Below are positions 1-12,068 of a DNA stretch of 64,000 bases, piece by piece. Position 1 is the stretch's first letter. Each line of letters begins with the position of its first letter. This DNA is from Nemania diffusa. Taxonomy: Eukaryota; Ascomycota; Sordariomycetes; Xylariales; Xylariaceae. Location of the stretch: contig JBBPUQ010000004.1 in assembly GCA_038501195.1 (NCBI GenBank), forward strand, positions 5,594,001 to 5,658,000, written 5' to 3'. The translations under genes were made by a program, and so were the position numbers. Below the pieces are notes generated by a model, which ran no database searches, was not told the origin of the DNA, and saw only the letters and a program-made list of their open reading frames with translations.

Positions 1-3000
1 CATTTTGTCTAAAGAGTGGGTTGCTGATATATGAAATTGCCAAGTCCAATTAGCAAAAACGAGGTTTGGTATATGTGTAGGTTACTTGAATCCTACGATA
101 ATATATCGCCTTAATGAAGCTTGGCTGCGCGAACACTTTAAGGGGTACTTACGCGCGTCTACCTAACAGGCGTTATATATTATTTGTTGTGAACGACACA
201 ATGTGAGGCTTCTATCTGTAGTCTATCCCTTTAACTGCCCCCTCGGCACCGCTACATGAATAGTGGGGTAGCGGGGATTCTCGCATAACTAAATACTGCA
301 AGATAGTCCAATGAAATCACAGTATCTGGCTCGGGTAATTGTTTTATTGGTATATCTTGTATATGCAGGATGCCCCGCTATTCCACTATTTATGTAGCGG
401 TGCCGAGGGGGCAGTTAAAGGGATAGGTGAGATTATTCCTTGTGGGTTAGATTCCATTAGGTAACCTATTTAGATGCAACCCGACATGACAAATGCTAGC
501 GAATAGGTAGAAGAATAGTTCAAATATGTATAAATACGTGGGCTATGTAAGCAATAAGGGAAGGATACGCAGTCGTGAATTAAACTGACACCGAGGATGC
601 TGTGCAGCATCGTCCAGCAATCCTACAGTACCTATCTAGTTTGAGGCGTGGGTAGGGAGATGATGTACCTACCATCACATACCATACTACCGGGTCGGGT
701 TTCTCTTGGCGGAGGCCGTCAGGTTGCATTTCTGACCCAGTGCACATGGCTTGGCTGTACAATGTCACGCGATGTCACCGTGCTTAAGGCTACCTTGACG
801 GGACCTTGTGGTGTATGAACAGTTAGCTGAACATATTGACATTAGAGATCCCCCTTCTACGTACACATACCTACTACCGTCTACACAGAACACGAGGTGA
901 GAGGCGATTTTGCTGTTACACTACGTAGAGTTGGCTCAGACTGCTGCTGCACAGATAGGGGCGGCAAAGCCTGATTGAGAAGGTCATTTTGAGCCTTTGA
1001 GGCGAATATACAGGACTGTTTTCGGATTGGCTGTCCCTCAACCACCATATTGGACATCAAGTGATTACGCAGCCCAATTGCTAGCCGGTATCTCGTCATT
1101 CGCCCATGATAGGTATCGTAGTAGGGTTTACATAATCTCTCCGAGTTCATCACAGCTGTTAGTAGAAAGAGCTGCAGGCCCAAATAGTCAGCAGCCGCCG
1201 TAATCGATTCTACGGTTATAAAAAAAGAAAGGGTATGCTGCCAAGAAGAGGTTGTTTATCACTTGCGTTGGTAGGCTGGCTATTACGTTCCTACGTATTA
1301 GTAGAGTAGTTGGGAATAGACAGTGTTTGACGCGCGGTGTACTGCATATGATATCCGTACATACACTGAATCTACTTCTTGGGTAGGCCAATGACGACAT
1401 GGGGTGGCTTACGTAGTTTGTTTTGGAGAATCAGTTTCAATTTGCTGTTGTCGACTACCTAGGTATTGGATTACTGCGTACTTATTGTCTGGAATGTTTC
1501 TTCAATAGATTGGTGCAGATCGTTGTATAACGTTAAACGGGTAGTGGGAGCTGGGAGAAAATAGTTAATAGCGATAAAAATTAGATAACTGTAGGTATGC
1601 TTCAAGTAGCGGCGTTTAAGAGGAAGTGGGCTACTGCGTAGGTAGTGACCGTAGCTATAAACTTTAAAGGTTCAAGCTGTTAATACATCCTATTCTACCT
1701 ATTCTATAAACAACAACATCCCTGGTTGCGGAGACAAATAGGGGTCTATTTTAGAAAGCGGAAATTAAGTACAGTGCTTTGGACTGTGCAACACTTTCTG
1801 GATAGGTAGGTGTGGTGGGCGATTTGGACCCTTTCTAGAATACAACACGGTGCTTAGCATTTGTCACCATGGCAGCGCTCCAACATGTGCGTAGCTATAG
1901 AAGTAGATACCTACAGAGTCAAGTCTTAATAGCCTGAGTAGATCTTCGACATTGTGTCACAAATTGTCTAATAGAATAGAACTACCTAGGTAAGCTATGC
2001 ACCATTTTCCACTAGAGATAACAACTTGCATATATACCTACATAAGGGCAGGGCTAATAGAGCTCGATCCAGGCACACTGTGTCCCATCAACCTAGAGCG
2101 ACGTATAAGTATGCTACCTACATAGGTACTGTAGATATACTACATTAGGCTCTAATACAGAATATAGCAATAGAAATAATTCAGGGGACAAGCTGTCAAA
2201 GGGCTATTTTAGTCCCCTTTCCGTGTAACTGTAATGCACTCAGAGTATTATAGTTAACAATCAGTGTCTCTTTAAGCATTCAACAGTACTAAGAATCTGT
2301 ATGTATCATCACCCTGGTTTCTCTACATAGCGTACTCTATCAGATATCTACATACATATAACATATCCGCAGCTACAGAGTACGATATGTAGTATGTAAA
2401 TAATGTGCTGTGTTGCTCCGGCTTTCTATCCGGCTAACGCTAGTGCTGTTGGCTCTCCTCGGCTAGACTTGATTCAGTAAAAGCGGTATCCAGGGCCAGG
2501 TGCCTCACCGACAGCGTCTCTCTCCTGTGGCCCAACGAAACAGTTTCTTTGATTACCTATTCGGTGCTTTTGTTGTTACGGCATAATACCAAGAATCCAG
2601 GGTCTCCTGAATGACAGAACACAAGGGACCACTTGATTTGCTAGCAAGAAACTCTTCGAACCATATCCTATCATTGCCTTGCCACCTTCTACCTAGCGAG
2701 CATCTATCTTCGATAGTACTGCGTAGGCAATCTGTCTTGTGCCAAAAAGAAGGTTGCCGGCTTGTCAACCTAATTCATTGGAGGGCAACTCGGTGCTCAT
2801 GGGGTCTAAGCTGCCTATGCACGGCGCTACCTTGACAAGCACCAAAACTCTCCCGTTTCAGCGCCACTGCTACCATTTTAGGACCTACCTAGCATACATG
2901 TAGAACAGTACTCTATTCTGCGCACCTACTTACATACCTACTGCATAGATATAATATAATAAAACGGCACAAACTACTACAGGGCATTTGCTTTATACCT

Positions 3001-3900
3001 AATGTAGATAATGTACACTACTATATGTATTACTATCTACACTAGTTTGAGGGAGGGTCACCCTACCTACATGGCAGCCTTCATCTTACCTACCTATGTA
3101 GGTATCTGTATCTAACGAGCTACCCATCTAAATACTTCAGAGTCATAACTGATACTATCTACCTAGGTAGGTTAGTATGCTGCATAACCTTAAGCCTATC
3201 TAAATAGACTTATCACATCGCCTTACGAGCTGCCCCCGCCTGTATAAAAAAGCTTAAAAGGGGGAGGAGGAGAAAGAAAGAAAAGAAAAAAAGAAATAAA
3301 GGGAATGAGAGACGGAGAGAGAAGATACCGCCTATTGCACGCATCACCATAACTACCAGCGACCTACAGCGTCCCCACCCCCTTCCTCTCCGTCCCAGTC
3401 CCAAGGGTCCCTATTAGGCCAGCCAGCTATGTAATCCAGTTGGTCAAGCTTGGTCGCCATTTTTAATTTTCCAACCCCTTCCCGCCTCATGGTACAGTGC
3501 GCTTGCTAAGACCAGATACTATACGCTGTAGAAACTCTCTGCATCTACGTATACGCATACGCAGGTACATACAGTGTAGAACACACTAACCATCGCCCTC
3601 TGACGCCCACTATACCTGCAACTACACACTGTACCAACATACCTCCTGTTGTATGTACTTTATGTAGGCAGACAGGCAGGTAGAATACTTCCCCACAGCA
3701 CAGCGTTCAGGGCCAAAGGGTCAATCAGGCCAAACGGGGAACAAAAATTCTCTCCTGTGCGGTCCCTCCTCATCCTCATGGCCGTCCGTTCTTATTGTTT
3801 GTTAGAACGAAGTCCCTTTTACCGATCGCATTTTTCCAATTCCTCACTTTCTCATTTCCTCTCATTCTCTCCCGAGGCGCACCTCACTTCACTTCACGAC
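1..3900. other. gene-free intergenic DNA rich in TACCTAGGTA motifs
   Basis: I see no ORF here with coding character; the open frames are short and match no family I know. The stretch carries one clear MITE (separate entry) and many copies or fragments of the palindrome TACCTAGGTA or its relatives CTACCTA/TAGGTAG, for example near 1458, 1983, 3085-3105 and 3162. A purine-rich tract lies at about 3255-3320. The right end grades into the pyrimidine-rich leader of the PIN4-like gene. Confidence 0.6.
226..423. mobile_element. MITE-like element with ~50-bp terminal inverted repeats
   Basis: The left arm (about 226-276) begins TCCCTTTAACTGCCCCC and the right arm (about 373-423) is its reverse complement with only a few mismatches over about 50 bp. 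The two arms enclose roughly 95 bp of non-repeated sequence. A TA dinucleotide flanks each end (224-225 and 424-425), as expected for a TA target-site duplication of the Tc1/mariner superfamily. No transposase is encoded, so this would be a non-autonomous element. The inverted repeat is seen directly; the superfamily assignment is inferred from the TA flanks. Confidence 0.75.
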
Positions 3901-4666
3901 GACGACGACGATAACGACGTCTGCCTCTCCTCTCCTCTGCCAGTCATTTTCCCGGTTCCCTCCTTGCCTCGCTCAGACTCCCTCTGCACGGAACCTCCAT
4001 CTCACATCTCATTTGCCATCCTCCATCCTTGCATGTGTTCTGCCTGATCTTGGCTTGTGATCCGCGAACGGCGGCGTGATACACACCTGAGCTAGCTATT
4101 CGGTTTCCTGCATCTGACCGCCCAGCCAATCTTTTCTCCTGCCAGACCCTCTCCATCATCAGCCAACCAGCCTTCTCCATCTCCATCCCACCACCAACCT
4201 CCATCCACCCTGCCTCCCGATCGACATTCCCGCATCTACCTCCCGCTGTTATTGCTGTTGTTGCCGCCATCGCTGTTGTTGTCGCTGCTGTCGCTGCTGT
4301 CGTAGCTGTCTTTGCTGTTGTCGCTCTTTACTACGCGACGCACCCGTCGCCGGCTCTACTCGACATTCACTTCCATTTCATCTTGCTATCCCGGCCTCGT
4401 ACTCGCCGACCGACGGGTGTTCTGTGTGCTGAATCCGATTAGGGGTTAGACAAGAGTAGCAGCTGAGATTCCCAGCGGACAACAACAGACTCAGCCATCA
4501 TCTTCTGTCTGAGCTCTGTCACGACGCACCATACGAGCCGTCCTCGCACCATCGATCGCCCGTCCTCACTCGATTACCTGCCGCCTAGCCCCAACGAGGG
4601 AGCTGCAGACTGCTGGTCACCCGCAGCAGCTGCACCCACCCTTTTATCCACCGCGCCGAAACAAAC
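3900..4666 (+). promoter_or_regulatory. pyrimidine-rich promoter/5' leader of the PIN4-like gene
   Basis: About 750 bases of CT-rich DNA lie directly before the ATG at 4667. They contain trinucleotide runs: GAC repeats near 3897-3920 and a TGTTGT/CGCTGCTG tract at about 4248-4325. Long CT-rich leaders are common before housekeeping genes of filamentous ascomycetes. The transcription start cannot be fixed from sequence. The open frame at 3649-4047 appears to be a by-product of this composition. Confidence 0.45.
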
Positions 4667-6670
4667 ATGAACCGCGGAGACATGTACTATGATTATTCCG
4701 CGACGGCCGCACGCTCTCCAGCATCCATGAGACAGGGCTACGCCACCGTCGGCCCGCCTTCTTCGGGTTTGGGGGGCAACCGTCAGAGCCAGCGACCGTT
4801 GGATCCTCATAGCCAGTATGTCGGCAATCCCGCCGGCTATGGCCACGACGACCGCCTCGGGGCTGCCTCGGCATACGAATCGCTCCAGAGGTATGACCGT
4901 ATGTCTCCCAACTTAATGCATTCTGGGTACATGCTGGACAACAACCAAACCTGGAGTTATAATGGAGGCGTGGCCACCATGAACGGGCCCATGAATGGTA
5001 ATAGTCGGTTAGGCGCGAGAGGCGTTAATAGACGCGCTGCGTTACCATCGGTTAGTAACCCCCTTTCCCTCCTTTTGTTCACCCCTACACGCGACAACAA
5101 CGCTGACGATATGTCCCAGACCTGGACCGATCAGCCTAATGTAGCGATGCAGCCCATGTCACAAATGTTCGATCCAACTATGAGCATGAACGGCAGCGAA
5201 CATGATATTTCGGGCATGGCCGCCGACGCCCGTGGCATGATGACAACCCCTGCCTCCGGTGATGCTGAGCAGTTAATCCCCACAGCTATTGTCATTAAGA
5301 ACATTCAGTTCCAGTGCAGAAAGGAAATTTTACAGGGCCTTATGGTTTCTATGAACCTGCCTCAGCCGTATGCGTTCAACTATCACTTCGATAAGGGCGT
5401 ATTTAGGGGTCTTGCATTTGCCAATTTTTCTACGGCTGAAGACACAGCTATTGTCATCCAGAAAATGAATGGGCTAGAAGTCATGGGACGTAAGCTTCGC
5501 GTTGAGTATAAGAAGATGCTGCCGCAGGATGAGCGCGATCGGATTGACAGGGAGAAGAGAGAGAAACGAGGACAGCTTGAAGAGCAACATCGTGCGCCTC
5601 TCCCTGTGCATCAGCAGAGTGCTCTCCAAGCTCTTGGTGTTAGTGTTAAGCAGCAGCCGAGCAACTCGCCATTACGTATGTCCATATCCCACTTCCCGTA
5701 TAGTCTGTTGTCTTACCTCATTCACTAATTACCATCCTAGGCGACGTCGATTTAAATGATCCTGCTACACTCGAATTCTATACTCAATTAACAATCTTCA
5801 AGAACGATATAGCGCGCGAAGTACATATTTTCTCTCCAGATATTTCCCCCGAGCAACGTCGACAGATACATATCCTAGCGCATAACATGGGCCTTGAGCA
5901 CAGGTCTGTCGGCGAAGCCGACAGGAGGCAGATCCAAATTATGAAACGGCCGGAGAATTCGCCTCCCGTACATGCGCAGAACCAGCTTCCCAATGTGTCC
6001 TGGGAAGATCACCGACGTGGACTAAGCCGCGCTGCCACCTTCGATTTTGCTGAGTCGCGAATAGGTTCGAGCGCGTACCATACTCTTGGCCGGCAGAACC
6101 CTACGTTGGAACTTCCGGGCAGTCCTGATACCGGCATACCCAACAACCTCCGTGCTGCGAAGAGCTTTGCCGATCTTCGAGCCCACAGTCCCAGCCCTGC
6201 CCCTTCAGGCTCTAGCTATGCTGGCCTCGGAAACGGTCTCGGCGCCCGCTACCCCGATTTCTCGCAGACATCACTTACGACGCCACCGAATCTAACACCC
6301 ACAACTTCACACAATGCTGGTTCTAGTACGGACGCACTATTATCATCTAACATGAGTTCGCTCGGTCTCGGGTTTGACCCGAATGGCTCCCACATGCGAA
6401 ACAGAGAGACCCCGGGGGCTATCGGAAGTCAGCGTCCTAGCGCTAACGGGGGCAGCCGTAACGTTCCCGAGAGACAGCCTCGTGGTCCAGAATGGGCAGA
6501 GGCTGGCTCTGGATTCACCACCAGTCGCGGCCGTGGCCACATGCAACGGAGTAGTGGTAAGCAATACAGGCTCTTCTAGCCCTTATGAATCCTGTTTGGT
6601 TCTAACTTTGGGTCACCTCGTAGACTCCTCGGATGCTGGTCGGAACTCGGGCAGTTCTCGGTTTCATTGA
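4667..6670 (+). CDS. RRM and R3H domain RNA-binding protein, PIN4/Cip2-like
   Basis: Predicted 600-aa RNA-binding protein of the fungal Pin4/Mdt1 (budding yeast) and Cip1/Cip2 (fission yeast) type, which act in mRNA regulation and stress or DNA-damage responses. Four exons: 4667-5050, 5120-5675, 5741-6556, 6624-6670. The introns have GTTAGT, GTATGT and GTAAGC donors and TAG or CAG acceptors, and the phases close exactly. An RRM spans about residues 180-265 (IVIKNIQF as RNP2; GVFRGLAFANF as RNP1). A charged helix follows, then an R3H-like segment at about 325-370 ending HNMGLEHRSVG. Most of the rest is low-complexity Ser/Pro/Gly sequence. Intron 1 is 69 nt and in frame without a stop, so its retention would insert 23 residues. 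Without the last intron the protein would end at 6579; splicing it gives a short SSDAGRNSGSSRFH tail. The family call is firm, the orthology likely. Confidence 0.9.
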
Positions 6671-9669
6671 TCCGCCATACTGAGTCATTAACTCTGTACT
6701 TTTTCAACTTCGGAAGCCCTAGCATCCTGTGGAATCACTTTCTTTCCGAGGGCCTACGACGGCTTCTCGCATTTCGGAGCAGTACGACGGGCACCGAACT
6801 TACACTACGTACCTAGGATCGCTGTGTGCCATATGCCCCACAGTCACGATGCTTTTTATCCCGGTATACACAACCGATGCTCCAACGAGAGACGATATTA
6901 TGATATAGAATTACAGCCTGTTCCATGGATCAGACCTCATTTGCCGCACCTCACGAATCTACACCCCTGATTTCATGAGGTATCTCACGGTTCGCATATT
7001 TACTAAATGCACTTCTCTCCGTTCGATGGTGTTGACTTTCGACTACTTTGTAATATGATGACTGATTTACGACACCTATTTATCCGCCGAGTTCGTTATT
7101 TCTTCCTTCCAATTATTTTACATACACAGAAAGTCGACACGGTACGGATGAAGGTGGAACAGGTGGAGAGATGTTCGAAAGTGACTCGAGGAAGCATTTG
7201 TAACGGAGTGAACGATCTTCAGCATTTTACGCTACTATAACCTCATGATGACCCGGTAAACGAACCATGTCTGGATACAAGATACACCAATTCATGGGCG
7301 ACCATTCACGGCTTGACGATTCCACACCTATACCCTCCGGGGCGTTTTCGGGTACCATGCCGGTCTTCTGAGAGGACTGGGTAATGGGACTTGGAGGCTT
7401 CCTTGACGATGGCTACGTTGTTATGACGCATATGTGCATCAGTTAAACATGGCAGCCGCGATACCTGTTGGCCCAAATGCCACTAAGACGACCCTGCTAA
7501 TGATTGTTTTTACGATAGAGCAGAACCTGGGGCCGTCATAGTGGAGGCCAATTCGCTATCGAGTGACTGGATACGAAGAACGAAACGATGATGTTGATGG
7601 AATCTATTTTTAAGTATTGATTTTTTGGTGCAACCTTAAGATCCCTTTGGTAGTCGTGAAATCCTGTGATCTAGCGACGAACCTGAGGGCAGGGGAAACC
7701 CCAGTAATTGCTTTGTATATTTGACGGCGTTACCCTTTCTATCTCCATTTCCACACTCAATTGTATTGAGCCTTGCTGTTTATTCGGGCGATTCATCTAG
7801 TATCAGCCCAGCTATAGCGGTTTACCCTCCGGATGTGAACCGTAGTGGAGGATGGTGGGACTGAACAAAAAGGGGTAATAGTGAGATACGAACACTCACT
7901 TGAAGAGTTGTACCGCAATATAAAAAGTATTTGATCGTTCTTGCATCTGCCGGGCTCCTATTCCGCTGTGAACACTGAATAGTTAAGTGCAGGTGCTGAG
8001 TCTAAATCATCGCATAACCCACCTCGACTGTAATCTCGCACTGGAAATAAAATAATGGACGTTTTACGCTTTAAGTAAGCTAGTACTTTTGAGTTCTAAG
8101 AACTCGTTCAGTATTGGATTCGCCCGGGTCAAAAACTCGCGCTATGTGATAAACGATGCTTCTATGGATCCCGGTGCGAAATACAATCTTGGAGGTGACT
8201 ATGAGTATAGCTTTCCAAATGGGTTTCCTTTTATCTGACGACATTTTTCCATCTTTTACAATTTATAGCCCTTTCTTTCTCTTGAGGCTATATTTTAGTT
8301 ACTTACTTAGCCTGGGGGGGCTATATCTAAGGCTATTCTTATTAGAAGACTTGCGCTCAGAGCGAATAGGAGGCCTTCTATAGTCAGGTAGAAGGGGTTT
8401 TCGTTGATATTATTTACGAGACGAGCGTGATTGTATGAGAAGAGCGCAAAGGCGATCCATTTATAGAACTTCTCGGCTTACAAAAAGCATCCGCGAACAC
8501 CATCGATTGATAATCCTTACGGTTGAAGGGTCTTTCGACTTGGATGATTCTACTAGGGAAAGCAGTTTGAATGCCATTGAGGAGATACTTAATTACTGCC
8601 ATGCTTCACTTTCCTTGCGAGTAATATCGTGCGGCGGAGAAATATAGATGAAGTATTTGAAACCCCTTCTAAAGAACTTATCGGAAATACCTGCTTTATT
8701 ACTTAGGAATGGCTGTGGGATCGCTACAGCACTGGTCTACAAGGGTGATTCCCTCTCCCTTTTGCATAACACTTCCGTCTACTTCAGCCTCGGAGAGGGA
8801 GATGATCACGAGAGTGACGCAAAAGGAGAGCGGAAACCTCGGATACCAAGTTCGCGGAATGGATTCAATCCTCTCCCAGACGAAGCTTTCGAATTGTCCG
8901 AGTCCGGGAAAAGCGGACGCATAGAGTCTTCGGCCTAGCTACATCAAGGGCAATAGCCACTCACTTATTCTACCTTGATAGGCCCTTCAGATATGGCTAT
9001 CTCCCGCTTTATGAATTTCAGGGTATGCATAATCTTGCCTAAATTAACTTCATCAAGTTGCCTAGACTTAACAAAAGAAGGGTACTGCCATCGACACACT
9101 TGCTGTGCCCGCTTTTTATTGACGTGGGGTTATCAGATGAGGTACTAAGACTTTTGGGTTCGTTCCTTTCAATACACATTTGGTATAGTCGTTGTCAGTT
9201 GGTTCTCTCGTTGAAGTAAATACCAAGGGTCTATAGATCTAGTTAATGTAAAGTTTGAGTCAAGCTACTCCTTTTTTGAGAGACGACTAGAGCTATGCCG
9301 AGTTATTCACGAACTAAGTCCTAACTGTTAGGTGTAATAAGCTTAATTTAATTGGGTTGAATGATGGGTTTTAACTAGGTTCTAATTCTCCGCTTGCCGA
9401 TTCTTTTTTTAGCTTGCAGTTATGTTTGTAAGCTAAATGTATTCCATTTTAATTAGGAGGGTCTCGTGAGAAACTGGGCGTCAATTTTCGAGAGTGACTC
9501 TAGGTCCCTCATACGAAGTTTCCGATCCCGGCGCGTTTTCTCCCGTTAGTAGTGTCGTGTACCGGGGGCCTTGAGAAGCTAAAATACCGACGATAATCCT
9601 CATGCGCAAAGGATTCCTTCTCTCGTTGCTATACAATTTAGTCACCAGGCCTGTGCATAATCAAAGACA
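6671..9669. other. long gene-poor stretch with small undistinguished ORFs
   Basis: This holds the 3' region of the PIN4-like gene and then about 2.9 kb without a convincing gene. Consecutive small frames at 8156-8383, 8435-8647 and 8648-8938 lie on the plus strand. The last has a charged C-terminal half, but none shows a recognisable motif, intron-joined continuity or codon bias. They could be remnants of a decayed gene. I see no RNA gene or transposon end here. Confidence 0.5.
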
Positions 9670-10542
9670 ATGGCGATTAGCAAATGGACTGCTATCGGCT
9701 GTACCGTGACTGGTCTATCGATAGTTGCCATCTCCACCCGATTGTTACCGTTTCATCGAGCGCGTCACGAGCAAAGAGCCAGTCCGACCCACTGGGATTC
9801 ATTTGTCCTATCCGTCATCACACCAAGCCGTCATCAAGGCTCCCAAGAAACCTACAGCTTGTTAATCCCCGCAAGCCGCTTTAGAGATGACCCTAGCGAT
9901 GAGGAGATACTGGCTCGGTTTACTAAGGGGTTTTTCTGTGGCCCTGCTTTTACCCCAGAAAGATGGCTGTTAAGCGCCATTCCGTTTACAATAACAGATA
10001 TACCAGGTAGATATGCACGCCCTATGTGAACTCCATAATGTTCAAATCAGAGTCTCATAATCATAACCAATTGTTAAATAGCTATCAAGAAGACCTTGGC
10101 TATTCGATCACAAAACACAGTTCCAGGCTTAGTTGTGGGCCCTGAGATTTGGGATCCGTCGTCTATCTCTCCGAAGTCAACGCCATCGGTCGCGTCGCTG
10201 CTGTTCGGCAACTTCTTAATTCTCGACTCTAGTTTGTTGACCGTCGCTCATCAAAGTCAGCTCCCTGAGGATTACGTTCTTCACGTCAAACCACCGCATG
10301 CGTTTGTAGAGCTCGCGTGGGGCGGAACGACACTAGGCTTAGTGGGATCTCATCGGTTCGAAGCGAGTCGTTGTAGAATAGGCCACGCTGCGGAAGCCGA
10401 GGACTTTATAAAAGTCACATTGTCCACTGTTAGCTGCGTAACGAAGACTGGCCTAGCGCCGTCCAAGTACCTAATGTGGTTTCATGTGTTGTATGCTAAG
10501 TTGTTATTTTCGGACGGCATCCGACAAGTACTAGCAGAATAG
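9670..10542 (+). CDS. conserved-looking hypothetical protein, two exons
   Basis: Not assigned to a named family. Exon 1 is 9670-10006 and exon 2 is 10082-10542, with a 75-nt intron (donor GTAGAT, acceptor AATAG). Joined they give 265 aa in an unbroken frame. The N-terminus has a hydrophobic segment at about residues 8-26 (a membrane anchor or weak signal). The middle contains SRFRDDPSDEEILARFTKGF followed by FTPERWLL, a pattern I associate with uncharacterised fungal proteins. After the intron come a Pro/Ser-rich stretch and a C-terminal hydrophobic segment. It is isolated on both sides by more than 1.5 kb of empty DNA. The exon joining is convincing because both frames end exactly at splice signals; the function is unknown. 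Confidence 0.65.
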
Positions 10543-12068
10543 TTTGTACATATAACTACTATGTACTATTAATTAAACAATCCCCAATGAACAAAGGCAC
10601 TCTAGTGACCAGAGTATCACAGTTTCAACTATAGATATGAAATCTGAGCAATTGTAGCTAGTTACTAGGTGCCAATTTGACCATGGTTCACTTTAATGAT
10701 AGCGTCGCGGAGTTCTGTATAGTGTTATATTTGTATCTGTTTTAGTAGTACCTTTTATACTTCATGCTACTTACTATGCAGGTTGCCGGCTAAATAACCC
10801 GTACTATCCACTATCGTGGTATTAACGATGGTGCCAAGCAACATGATTTTACACCCTTGTTCAAATAATTATGATGCTCTGTTCTGCCTGTGCAACTCCT
10901 TTCATCGTCTCCTAATCTGGCGGCACTGCTCCTCTTAGAGACACACCCTCATGCCTAAGCTTAGTTGCGGGATGGCGCATCTGGTATAGCTCTTGAAGGT
11001 GTGCATATTATCTCCACTGGGGCTCAGGGGTGATTCGAACGTAATGATATGAGGGGGTATTGCCGCATGAAGTCCCGTCGAACTACTGATGATGATGGCG
11101 ATATAATTTCGTTACTAAATGATTCGCACCTTTTATTTACCCAGCAACGCGTTGCGATGTTGTAAGCAACTGACGCAGAGGCATGTAGGAGCCTAGTGAT
11201 CGGGCTTAGAGAGTCCGCTATTGTTGCTATCTGTCTACGTCCTATAGTTAAACAAGGTATACGGTATTTCCTACAGACAGCCTCTCTGAGATTTTTCTCT
11301 GTTAGATTGGGAAATCTAGTCGGAATTTCTTTCAGTCTGTTTTGTATGATCTATATTATGTGATGGGGTCTGTAGATTTTCGAGTTACGATAGAAGCGCG
11401 AGTTCGAGGCAGAATAAGCTAGAAAATGGGAATGGTGTAGGCTATTAGAAGTACTAAAATAGATGTAATAGAAACGACGATAATAGTAACATAAGGAAAG
11501 AAGATAGAGATTGTAGTAGTACAAGGGAGGAGGAGGAAGAACAAGAAGAAGAAGAAAAGTAAGAAAATGAGTCAGATGAAACAGATAGGCCTCTCTTACA
11601 TCGCTGTTCGAGACAGGTTGCATGCTCATTTAGCTATTATTGGTTACCCGTACCACCTGCATAGGTGTATATTTTTAACATCTCTAGGCAGATAATAGCC
11701 ACCTATGTAGGTCTAGAGTCGCCAGAGGCTATGTGCTCAATAATTTCTCTCTCAGAACTCATCAATGGTCTACTATTTGATTGGCCGAGATATTGGGGGC
11801 TATGTAGATGATCTCCGGTACGGCCTGTATATGTAGGACTAGGTACTCGGTTAGATTATGGGATTTTTAGGGCTGAAGGACAAGACTAGAGTTTTTCTTA
11901 CTAGGCACGCCATACATTTCAGAATCCCTATTTATGTGCGATGTGGTTTTAGAGCGTTGAAACCATGGAAACTTCGAACGCATTGTACGCACTTCTCGGC
12001 CAACTGGTCATCAAGTAGCTGGTTGCAAACACTCCCCTCGTTCTTGCCATCTATAATCGTTATCAGCT
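10543..12068. other. intergenic stretch with a purine-rich tract
   Basis: No gene seen. A purine-rich run at about 11480-11570 (GAGGAGGAGGAAGAACAAGAAGAAG) creates an artificial open frame on the minus strand. Small frames at 11858-12088 show no family features; the DNA just before 12069 is presumed promoter of the DUF3176 gene. Confidence 0.5.

Noticed and set aside
3649..4047. 132-aa open frame on the plus strand before the PIN4-like gene
   Set aside because: It follows the CT-rich leader composition, lacks any domain and would overlap the presumed promoter/5' UTR.
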